Assembly (NCBI GenBank): GCA_037833965.1
Contig: AP031352.1
Coordinates: forward strand, 27,840,501 to 27,904,500
Source of the DNA: Marchantia polymorpha subsp. ruderalis
Lineage: Eukaryota; Streptophyta; Marchantiopsida; Marchantiales; Marchantiaceae
DNA length: 64,000 bases
Direction of reading: 5' to 3'
Shown here: one piece after another, positions 45,801 to 53,242 of the stretch
Position numbering within the stretch: the stretch's first letter is position 1
Layout of the letters: each line of letters opens with the position of its first letter
The notes under the pieces: generated by a model
What the model saw: only the letters and a program-made list of their open reading frames with translations
The model's database searches: none
Told to the model about the DNA's origin: nothing
Translations under genes and position numbers: made by a program

Positions 45801-46330
45801 TAACTACGATAGTGATAGCTTGACTTCCGTATGGACGTCGGCACCTTCGATAATATTTTTAGCGGAAGGATATGATTACCTGCTGAATGAGTAATGCAGA
45901 AGCAGACAGTTTGAGGAGGTTCGTACCCAGTGGCAACGTATCCAGGACTCGCCGTACTCTCAAGTCCAGCTTTTATTCCAGCTCTGTATCCAGATCCTGT
46001 GCCATCCTCAACCCCGATGATTCGCTCACCTGTATGTTCAGATGCGCCCTCCGAGTGCCCGGCACTTCCCTCAATTCCGAAAACGTTTTCAGACCTGAAT
46101 TCCGCACTGCCCTCGTCACTGATTCCAGTCGAGGTCTGGGCCCCAGGTTCTGATTGTATTGGAGACTTCGACGCAGAGCCTGTCTCCATCAACTCGGTAG
46201 CGACCAAAGATTCGGTTATAACGTCAACCGTGTTCGCTGCGTGTTCAGCGAGCGCATCCGCTGAAATTCTGACGACGTCTTCGGGGGATCTCCGGATCTC
46301 ATCCCCCGATGACTCACCGGCCTCCGACAT
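22886..46330 (-). CDS. Four-domain voltage-gated cation (calcium-type) channel gene
   Basis: A spliced gene of about 20 exons encoding roughly 2,000 residues. Four repeats of S1-S6 with pore loops can be followed in order on the minus strand. Each pore loop has an acidic residue at the selectivity position: E in SFEGW (I), E in TGESW (II), D in TFDNW (III) and D in TLDNW (IV). EEDD is the pattern of T-type calcium channels, so calcium permeation is likely (inference). The tail after IV-S6 resembles the EF-hand-like region of CaV channels and later holds an IQ motif. Splice phases agree at most joints I tested from N- to C-terminus, which supports a functional gene. Unresolved points are the first exons before S1, part of the domain I extracellular loop, and the exon between 24303 and 23602. 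It would act at a membrane; the four-domain architecture excludes CNGC, GLR and TPC families. Confidence 0.88.
22941..23105. repeat. Coding minisatellite in the channel C-terminus
   Basis: Units start at 22941, 22986, 23040 and 23094 (plus strand), with periods of 45, 54 and 54 nt. They encode repeats of the form PVHGRTSRPPAPPAAPSA or a form shorter by three residues. All periods are multiples of three, so length change keeps the frame. Confidence 0.85.
24303..25386 (-). CDS. Channel domain IV S3-S6, two exons
   Basis: Exon 25024-25386: S3 (YELVLVVGSVACLAAA), S4 (KIFVCLRILRPIRYFHSLK), S5 (IIMLMGIVLIALAQLGVQIF) and the pore helix. Exon 24303-24589: filter VTTLDNWSCLIID (D), a loop with two cysteines, S6 (VYMLISVCLTTYIFANLFIA) and the proximal C-terminus ending in an EF-hand-like WAEDDFDPK. 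The donor is GTAAGT. The exon joint falls exactly at FIILIQ|VTTLDNW and is in frame. Confidence 0.88.
26391..27419 (-). CDS. Channel domain III S2 to domain IV S2, single GC-rich exon
   Basis: A 1029-nt exon (343 codons, phase 0) covering domain III S2-S6, the III-IV linker and domain IV S1-S2. Landmarks: S4 RPFRYINRFKGLRSL; S5 AVMYAIFALIGMQLYADRF; extracellular CTDRT...ECVG; pore LALFVASTFDNWLNYF with D at the filter; S6 FFVVFVCIGGFFILRMFVGV; linker LLTERQKLWRDTNRLI; IV-S1 LSVVFVIFCNCVYLAA; IV-S2 FIMFVILFALEAIMKLLG. GC content is clearly higher than in the other exons, and no intron interrupts a span that takes seven exons in domain I. Confidence 0.92.
27803..27839. repeat. (GA)n microsatellite in an intron
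   Basis: A nearly pure AG run of about 18 dinucleotides in the intron between the domain III S1 and S2 parts. Confidence 0.95.
28073..29107 (-). CDS. Channel II-III linker and domain III S1 exon
   Basis: One exon of 1035 nt (345 codons, phase 0). A long Ser/Thr/Arg-rich cytoplasmic linker (about 225 codons) is followed by the pre-S1 motif SLFLFNPGDEIRVF, S1 (WWQVLWVSCSLVILIETDPL) and the first part of S2 (TIDYAVFA). The donor GTAAGC is followed by an intron of about 650 nt holding a (GA)n microsatellite. Basic RRRRSS-like sites in the linker are candidate kinase targets (inference). Confidence 0.85.
29453..29515. repeat. Perfect 24-bp inverted repeat in an intron
   Basis: Arms 29453-29476 and 29492-29515 are perfect reverse complements (AT-rich, GAAATATTAATTATTCTG...), with a 15-nt spacer. 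The TCTAGAGAT of the spacer is partly echoed as ATCTCTAGA just after the right arm. It lies in the intron between the domain II S6 exon and the II-III linker exon. Confidence 0.85.
29739..31655 (-). CDS. Channel domain II S2-S6, four exons
   Basis: Exons: S2 31577-31655 (TTVFIVEMAVRFCAGGIYG); S3 and start of S4 31198-31319 (NLVDLVVILITLRH, LLPVRMLRWFY); S4-S5 linker, S5 and pore 30657-30925 (LRSVGNLASVYFFLL, SMELWGG, FSVSTGESWVNQMW); S6 29739-29928 (LFVFYYLLTAIVILNLIIAT). The selectivity residue is E in TGESW. S4 of this domain shows only two or three arginines, fewer than domains I, III and IV. The S6 exon ends KLIQK with donor GTAAGG. Confidence 0.85.
32661..33212 (-). CDS. Channel I-II linker and domain II S1 exon
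   Basis: One exon of 552 nt (184 codons, phase 0 on both sides) after acceptor TTTTTAG. The first about 130 codons are a basic Ser/Arg-rich cytoplasmic linker with candidate phosphorylation sites. Domain II S1 follows (HSKIFVYAVLILISINTAAL). The donor after 32661 is GTCAAC, weaker than the others, but the join to the next exon (RALTTVFIVEM) keeps frame and makes sense as S1-S2. Confidence 0.8.
34065..44119 (-). CDS. Channel domain I (S1-S6), seven exons
   Basis: Exons on the minus strand: S1 43976-about 44119 (LLLGVIFSHVTVLAMKAE); S2-S3 40262-40369 (ECIARIICLGF, NRMDFIIIVDSW); S4 39982-40099 (TFLRLAVLRLFRALLILR); S5 39445-39569 (LVLLFSGIFLFFYAEVG); Cys-rich extracellular loop 38917-39034 (PEFFC, GDSCP); pore 34319-34412 (SQILSFEGWSLIMNG); S6 34065-34174 (IIILGGYFLVNIYITAFSG). 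Donors are GTACGT, GTGAGT, GTATAG, GTAAGT, GTAGGT and GTATGT, and the phases agree. Between the loop and pore exons a 4.5-kb intron is inferred. The loop is about ten residues shorter than usual, so a small exon may be missed there. S4 carries four arginines at about every third position. Confidence 0.82.
34282..34330 (-). repeat. Duplicated splice-donor segment after the domain I pore exon
   Basis: On the minus strand the 18-19-nt unit GATTCAAAGGGTAGGTGT occurs twice in direct tandem, so two GTAGGT donors lie 19 nt apart. Only the first gives an in-frame join to the S6 exon (SKG/ATDAYF with phase 1). Confidence 0.7.
36544..37009. repeat. 233-bp tandem duplication in an intron
   Basis: 36544-36776 and 36777-37009 are near-identical, starting GGGTACGAATGTCCCTCG; I see only two or three differences. 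It is a recent local duplication within the 4.5-kb intron. Confidence 0.9.
38266..38292. repeat. Short perfect hairpin
   Basis: AAATCAATAGTC-AGC-GACTATTGATTT: 12-bp arms with a 3-nt loop, inside the 4.5-kb intron. Confidence 0.7.
40370..43975. other. 3.6-kb intron of domain I
   Basis: Extremely AT-rich DNA between the S1 exon (ending IYT|) and the S2 exon, whose split codons join to give TIYTLECIAR. No reading frame of interest, no transposon ends and no RNA gene recognised. Confidence 0.7.
44745..46330 (-). CDS. Channel N-terminal exons (tentative)
   Basis: Exon 1 candidate: ATG at 46330, about 135 codons of acidic Ser/Gly/Glu-rich, probably disordered sequence, donor GTACGA after 45927 (a second donor GTAATC follows 45880). 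Exon 2 candidate: 44745-44904, after acceptor TTACAG, encoding a charged pre-S1 segment (motifs TRIEEIMSMDF, HRWRKAYEFVKK). With the 45927 donor the two join in frame. An exon may be missing between here and S1, because the phase to the S1 exon does not fit. Exon 1 could belong to another gene; its GC-rich setting looks like a gene 5' end. Confidence 0.5.
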
Positions 46331-46980
46331 CGTTCCTCACAAGAGCAGCGCGTCAAGAAAGCGAAATCGACGTGCACGTGAAGGAACTCGTCCTCGACTC
46401 CAACTCGGGATGCGCAAGATTACTGTCCTCTTCGCCGGAAGATTCTTCCATGTTCGAAAATCGAGGACGAGGTTGGAACCAGAGCGCGGAGGAGAGCAGC
46501 GATCGGTGCAACTCCACCGCCACGCGCACAGGTTCGATCTCTGAACGGCTTTCTTTCAAAAGGGACCCGCGCCCCGATCGTCGACGAAACAAGAACGCCA
46601 CTCACTCAAGCAAAGAACGTTGCAGGAGTGGCAGTGGTTGCTCGTTCGCTCGGTAACTCGGTATTCGGCGAGTTCACACTCGAACAGACTTGGCTACGGT
46701 GCCTTTTCGCAAGCCAGCAGCGCCGCGCTGCAACTAGTACCGCGAGTTCGCAACAACTTCGGTCCGAGAAATCACGTGACCTGTACCGGAAGCTGAAACG
46801 ACTCCGCTGTTCTTCACATCCGCGGCAATGCGGCATCAGCTACGCCGTCCGCCAGTCCACAGACTGCACATCCATCCGTCACATCGTCACAGTCGATCTC
46901 GGCTCTTTCCTCTCCGTCGCGATTTCATCCCATGCGTCCCATGCATGTTCGGCCAGACAAGGATCGCTGTAAGGAATCGG
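46331..46980 (-). promoter_or_regulatory. CpG-rich 5' region of the channel gene (presumed)
   Basis: About 650 bp with much higher GC and CpG than the AT-rich DNA on both sides, directly upstream of the candidate first ATG. This is the usual place of promoter and 5' UTR. Several overlapping ORFs on both strands (for example 46628-46972 plus, 46353-46601 minus) are probably due to the GC content. No TATA box was identified. Confidence 0.4.
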
Positions 46981-48845
46981 GACCCGACGATTTTTGCTAT
47001 TTAATTCTTGATTTGGTCCTTATTCCCAGATTTCATCTTGCATAATTGTGGCGGAAGAAAAATGTGATCCGGATTCAGTCATAAGGGGACTGCATGCTAG
47101 AACAACCCCAAACGTATATCCACAGTCATACGGTCACTGTCGTGAGGGTATCTCCTTTGTCACAGTCGTGTGTGAACAGTTCAGCCTTGAGCGTGCACCC
47201 TCTAATATTCAAATTCGACACATGGTTAGTCAATATGAGACTCGTGTCAGCGAACACATTACCGGCCCGTTAGTCCGCGATATCATCCACCCAAAATCTA
47301 CGCAACGAGCTCAGGCACACAAAGAATCCATGGCAGAGTGAAATTGCCCGTTGCTGCGCTCACCTTGCCTCGCGCTCACCCCACCTCGCCTAATATCCGT
47401 TCAACTTTGCATCAAGCAACAACCACTGAAACGATGCTGCTGTAGCTGCTATTGCATCCTTCTGCTGGACAGGTAGTACAGATCGAGGTGATGAATCAAC
47501 TCCAGTAATCAACTTCAATAGGATGAATCAACTCCAAAAATCAACTTCAATAGGATGAACCAACTCCATTGTAACTTGTTTGCGCAGTCCTTCCTTATCA
47601 AAGTTACAAGCCGATTTTTGGGATATCAGTACTTTCTTTAGTTGATCGGGACAAATTGTTTCTTATTAGTAAACCAGTGCATGAAAATTGGAGAAGTCAA
47701 AGACCAGTTAGTTATGGCTTCAAATGATAGGTTGTTGAAGGGAGTGTAATTTTGAGCAGGATGGGATGAGGTAGCCAGTAGATCCTGATCTTGGCAAACA
47801 ATTGTGCAACTCTTGTCCTAGCAGGAACTAAGAAGAGTCATTTATAACGCAGCTCTATTTGAAGGATTGTGTTGCTGTGTCTCTTCTCCTGCAAAGTTTT
47901 GTATTCGAAAGTCTTGTCAAATCAGTTCAATTCATGCATTTGATTACAGAGACATGTCTTCTCTCCAAAGCTCTGCATGCGCAAGATGTGGCTTCAAGAA
48001 ATATGGATGACTAGACATAATAATCAGATAGTCGAATTGACGTACTCTTGATCTATGTTTTATGGTCCGATTCCTTAAGGTTTCGCGATCTGATGGGGAA
48101 GGGTGTTTGACATTATACTAATCAATCGATTCGTCTTACTCGATTGATTGAGACGCTTATAGCTTTTAAAGTCTCTGTCGTTAAGCGAGCATGAGATCTA
48201 CATTCTGTAAAAGCTTAAACATAATAGTAATTGATTTGTTATCACGTGCGCATGAATTTGTTGCACTAGCAAAAAAATAGCTTCGATCTATTGACTCTAG
48301 GGAAGTTGATGTCTGCAAACAACCGGACTATGAAAATATTCAAAGTGAAAATTCCAACAAATCGATGAGAAAGATTGCACAAACATGTTGAAATTGTTCA
48401 ATATGTGCGGTACATTCATATCCGAAGACGATATTAAGCGCATATCAGAATTAATCTCTACATTTGAAGGCATTTGAATAATACAACACAATCTCTACAA
48501 CTATATTCACTAATTTGAATATTAAGTTTTTCACATGAAACGTCAAGACTGGTCACAAATAATAAACAAATGTTTGAATTATTCTATGATAAACTATTTC
48601 AACAAGAAGCAGACTCAATATCAACTTGGCCATTGGTGAATAATCCATGTCTGACCACACGAACAGATAAAGACCTACAAGAGCTAACGCAAAGCTGCCC
48701 TTCGAATCAAACATCTCTAAACCACGTATATAAATCACAATGATCTCAGCAGGCTCTAATTGCATACATCTTGAATCAAATGACAAATTCTACTGCCAGA
48801 TATTAGCTCATTTTCACCTTGAGCTTCAACTTACAAAGCATTCTC
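46981..48845. other. Intergenic DNA
   Basis: About 1.9 kb without a recognisable gene. It has one 97-codon frame of no clear identity (47048-47341, plus) and a small tandem repeat at 47490-47567. Confidence 0.5.
47490..47567. repeat. 32-bp tandem repeat, 2.4 copies
   Basis: The unit GATGAATCAACTCC...AATCAACTTCAATAG starts at 47490, 47522 and 47554 (partial). Confidence 0.85.
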
Positions 48846-49322
48846 TCATTTGAAGTACCTAGCCATCAGATCCATCATAAAAATGGCCGTCAAACTTGCT
48901 GATAGCTCCTCCGCACGTCGGAATTCCGCCTCGCACTTACCCTCAATTTCTGAAATCTTGTTACGAAATTCTTCTTCAGCCATCTTTGCCTCTGCGATTT
49001 TGCCCCGAAGTTCTTCGGCGATACGAACTTCTTCGGCTCTTCGGGCTTCCAACTTAGCAACTTCTTCAACATGATTCCTTTATCGTTTCTCTGCAGTTAT
49101 GATCAATCGCTCCGATCGTTTGACTGCCTCATTGTCCGATTTCTTAGATTTCTCCAACCTCGCGAGCAAATCCACTGTCACCTTCTGTCCATTCTCGTTG
49201 GAGATGCGAAGTCCTCCACAGGTTACTTCTAATTCTGCACATTGTCCGGATTCCTTTGCCAAGTTCAACTGCAATACTTCGCTCTCAATCTCCTTCTCCC
49301 GAAGTTGGGCTCCTGTAATGTC
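48846..49322 (-). pseudogene. Coiled-coil protein fragment (transposon-type), broken
   Basis: One frame runs from about 49316 to 48846 with a single in-frame TAA (after AEKR). It encodes a Glu/Lys/Arg-rich heptad-like sequence (LLARLEKSKKSDNEAVKR, ARRAEEVRIAEELRGKIAEA). It resembles the coiled-coil tails of retroelement ORFs but is not closely similar to the LTR ORF here. Its upstream end is cut at 49323 by an LTR starting TGTGGTAACCCAG. Confidence 0.5.
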
Positions 49323-49755
49323 TGTGGTAACCCAGTTTTTGTTTTTTTTCCGGAATTAAAACATTTTTGAATAGTAAGTTCCGCGGTAGCAGTTGTAAAT
49401 AATAATCAATACGTGAAAACAGAGTAAAAAGGGAATCTCGGGGTCTAGGGGAATCGAGGGCAGTCTAGGGATTTTGGGCTTAGGCCACGGTCGGGCGTCT
49501 TGGACAGAACGGACGGTTCATGCTGCAGGATACTCTTTAGACGCCTTTTGCAATAGCTTCTTGGGCTGAGGAGGATTCGGCTGAAAAGCCTTCGGCTCAA
49601 GCTCCTCGACGGAGGCGCTATCGCTGAAGAGGTACGAAGTATATATCACGGAACTCCTTTGTCGGTGGGCTCGACCTCGTCACTAGACTTTGCCTTCGGC
49701 TGTAGACTCCTTCAACCAAAGCACCTTCGGCATTAGCGTCTTTGTTGCTAGCGCT
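49323..49755 (+). mobile_element. Gypsy LTR fragment D (5' end)
   Basis: Begins TGTGGTAACCCAGTTTTTG and continues AAACATTTTTGAATAG, as the other LTRs do. The downstream part is GC-rich with CTTCGGCT motifs. It is cut after about 430 bp. At 49756 a 12-bp inverted LTR 3' end (TGTAATAACCCA) directly abuts the start of fragment E. Confidence 0.7.
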
Positions 49756-49767
49756 TGTAATAACCCA

Positions 49768-51313
49768 TGTGGTAACCCACTTTTTGTTTTTGTGCGGAAT
49801 TTAAAACATTTTTGGAAAACAGTACCGCAACAGCCGTGTAAATGGTAATCAGTACATTTAAATAGAGTGAAGATGGATAATCGCGGGTCTCGTATGATCT
49901 CGTAGAATCCAGAAGTTGGGCGCAATGTCCGGAACAGGCGCCCCGACCTGAACGATCAATTCTGAAGGAGATCTCCTTCGGCGCAAGGCGCATAATCCGC
50001 CTTCGGCGATCCGCCTTTGGCGCTAGGAAAATCCCTCACAACTTATTCACTTCACAACGCCTTGACTTGGTTAGGGTTTTGTGGAAGAGGGCTCGACACG
50101 CTCGTTCTAACGAGCCAAAGAACGCTTGGAACGGATGAGGACTCAAGGAGTTCTGATTAGCGGAAGATACGTAGACGGACGCCTTCGGCGGAAGGGCTAG
50201 GTCGACGGACGAGCCGCCTTCGGCCCTAGATGTTCGCCTTCGGGGGTGAAAATCTTCGTACAGCGCCTTCGGCGCCAGCGCATCAAGATTAGGTAAGTGA
50301 CTTCGGGGGTAGCAATTCCGTACGGTCCGCCTTCGGCCCAACGCCCTCGGCGGTACGGACATGTGCGCCTGCGGCGGAACAGAGCTCCGGCGGCAAAAGC
50401 GCCTTCGGAGGGACAAGAGGGATCGACAGACACGACAAGACCTGTTGACTACGGTCAACACCTTTGGCACAACCGCCTTCGGCGCTGCGCCTTAGGCGAT
50501 GGACGTCTTCAAGAAGTCCGCCTTCGGCACTGGGAGTCATTGCCTTCGGCGGTAGATGTTCGCCTTCGGCGCTGCGGGTTGACGCCTTCGGCAAAAAGAG
50601 TTCGCCTTCGGTGGTGCGGGATAGATACGAAAGCCTTCGCCGCCGCGGCGATGTACTATGGCGGAAATCAAATTGAATTTTTGAGCGTGTGAGTCCGCGC
50701 GACGGCGGAGCGTGAAGCCGCGCGCGCGAGAGGAGGGCCGTTACGCCTCCAAGCCGGCACAGCCATCAAGCGAGTCGACACTCACGACCAAGTGTCAACA
50801 ATGAAATCTTGTGAGCCAAGGGCGGACGACTCATTCTTGAATTTGCAATTTCGATTTCTTGTGAGAGTTGCGCGCGCACACATTCTGGCAGAGAGAAATT
50901 CGAGAAGGCGACGCGCAGAGACTTGCATAGCTGGGGGAGAATTGAGTGCGCGACCGCAGGAATTGAGAGAGGAATCGCAGCCGCGGGCAAGAAGCTTGGG
51001 CTTAGCGGAGGAGAGTTTGCGAAATCCGATCTCAAGAACGCAATGTCGAAGGCCACATAGCTGCGGATGATCCCATTGAAGATTCCGCAGATTGGGCTAC
51101 GCGCTTTTCAGACCCAGCTGTCTGCGGTGAAGCTCAATTTCGTCCTGTGGGGATGGAATTACGTGTACCAGGACATGGTGCGCGAATGGCAGAAGGAGAG
51201 ACACCAACCTACGCGCGGCTTTCGACCGCACGTAGAGCGTTGGACCATCCAAGATTGGGCACGAGTACTGGGAATATGTGCGGGAGAGGACGGATATCTC
51301 ATATTCGTCCTGT
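49768..51313 (+). mobile_element. Gypsy LTR fragment E with broken LTR ORF
   Basis: Starts TGTGGTAACCCACTTTTTG; U3 is rich in CGCCTTCGGCG motifs. Conserved LTR-ORF sequence is seen at 50792-51313: FLNLQFRFLVR, then MIPLKIPQIGLRAF, LWGWNY, MVREWQ, RPHVERWTIQDWA. The ORF has a frameshift and a CAG-to-TAG stop near 51049, next to the conserved start ATG, and is cut at 51313 where inverted fragment F begins. It is nearer to the element C subfamily than to A/B. Confidence 0.75.
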
Positions 51314-51830
51314 GCGTAGGCGCTCGCCTATGCGTAGGTGGCATCCGTCCGCACACAAGACGCTCGTCCGCGCAGTTCCCCTCGCCGTAGGCGCAGCGCC
51401 GAAGGCGGCTGTGCCGAAGGCGTTGACCGCGGTCAACGGACTCCCTCAAGTCTGTCCATCTCTCTCGCCTCTCCGTCGACGCTCTTGTCTCCGAAATCCC
51501 GACCGGCCAAAGGCGCACTCGTCTGTTCCGTCCGTACAGTCCGTACGGTCCGTACGGATTTCGCTACTCCGTTGGGTACTCACCTAACCGTGATGCGCTG
51601 GCGCCGAAGGCACCGTACTAGTTCCAACCCCGAAGGCGGATTTCTAGGGCCGAAGGCGGACTTCCCGTTGCGCCGAAGCGCCTATGCGTAGGCGATTTCC
51701 GTCCGCCTATGCGTAGGTGCAAGTTCTCCTCGCCTATGCGTAGGCAGCATTCTCGGAGGACTCTCCGCCGACGTCAAACCCATTTCGCCTATGCCTAGGT
51801 GAACTTCCCTCTGCCTATGCGTAGGCGATA
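51310..51830. repeat. Palindrome cluster, CCTATGCGTAGG subtype
   Basis: At least seven copies of GCCTATGCGTAGGC or near variants, at the positions where A/B LTRs have the GCCTGTGCACAGGC form. The E/F inversion joint falls within this cluster. Confidence 0.75.
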
Positions 51831-52286
51831 GTCTTCGTATCTTTCGACCGTCACAACTCCCTAAGTCCTGATCCGTTCCGGGCGTTCTTGGGCTCGTTAG
51901 AATCAACGCGTCAAGTTCTTTCCAACGAGACCCTAACCAAGTCAAGGCGTTTGGGAATTGCATAGATTCTGAGGGATTTCTCTAGCGCCGAAGGCGTAGT
52001 GCCAAAGGCGGATTATGCGCCTTGTGTCGAAGGGGTACTCCTTCAGAGCCCGTCGTTCAGCGCGGCGCCTGTTCCAGACATTGCGCCCAACTCTTGGATT
52101 CTACGAGATTCTACGAGATTCTCCGAGATCATCCAGTTTCACTCTATTTTAATGTACCGATGGCTATTTACATTGCTGCCGCGGTACAATTTTCCAATTC
52201 TCGCACTCAATTCTCTCTCTGCCACCAGGTAAATCTCTGCTCGGTGGTGTCTAGAACGTCTCTCAGCTAGAAGGTAGACGCGCGCA
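51314..52286 (-). mobile_element. Inverted gypsy LTR fragment F
   Basis: The minus strand from about 52200 down is the 5' U3 part of an LTR (AATAGAGTGAA, TAGAATCC, GGGCGCAATGTC, GGAACAGGCGCC), facing fragment E head to head. About 52205-52286 is a piece of the LTR-ORF N-terminal region joined ahead of it in scrambled order. It carries a palindrome variant (GCCTATGCGTAGGC) in many copies between 51310 and 51830. Confidence 0.7.
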
Positions 52287-53181
52287 TGTAATAACCCACC
52301 AAAGGCTAAAACTGCAGTATGGTGGTAAAAAGATCGAACCCACAGGAACAGAGGCAACACACAGAGTAAAAAATGTCACGTTTAACAGACTTTTGTAGAG
52401 TTTGAATTCTCAGGCGACTGTCACTCCCAGAAATACTGCAGTGCTCGACTCGGAGGCTCGACTCGGAGGAGGATCTCGACTCGGAGGATGCTCGGAGGAT
52501 GCACAGTACAGCGTAGTCACTCAACACACACACACACACCTGAAACTAGCAAAAGCACAACTCGGAGGTCGGTCAGGACCTCCGCTTCGGATTTCAGGGG
52601 GAAAGTGTCTCAAAAGTTCACTAAGAGGTTCCGCAGGTAGTGACTCCCACTCCGGCTTTTACTGCCCTTCCGCCAGGAACTAGCGTAGGGTACCCGGACT
52701 GGACTTCCCACTTCGGAACGAAGCCTCTTCATACGCCGTGGACGTCACTCTCGACTCACACCAAACGCAGGGAGTGCAGGCCCGACTGAGAACTTAACTG
52801 AGACACAATCCAGTAACACACACACACAACCTGAATTGCAAACCAAGGCTTACACGAAGTAATAAAACTTCACTTTGGCATTCAGGGGAAACTTCCCGTA
52901 GGAGTACAATCAGGATATGTCACTCGAAGGAGTAAGGGGGAACTGTTCAAGTCTCTAACTCGCAGCCGGCTCTGAGCATCAGAAATCACCCGCAGGTGCA
53001 GATCCGCACTACTCAAGTCTCTAACCGGGTGCTAGCTCTGAACATTCAGCCGAAGGCCTTCAACTACAACATACGGTAACTTCGCTATGCTGCAGCTTCT
53101 CTACGTGGTGCCAGGACCAAAATGCACAAACACGTCAAGAAAGTGAGTTCCTGATCTGCACTTCCGAAACTGGAAGAGTCC

Positions 53182-53211
53182 CAAGGCAAAATGCCTTGAT
53201 CTACTTTATAC
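53182..53211 (-). promoter_or_regulatory. LTR core promoter of element C: TATA box plus hairpin
   Basis: On the minus strand TATAAAGTAG is followed by CAAGGC-ATTTT-GCCTTG. Compared with A/B one base pair of the stem is changed on both sides (C-G to A-T), so the pairing is kept. Confidence 0.65.
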
Positions 53212-53242
53212 CCTCAAAGGTCCTAACTAACACTACGCTATC

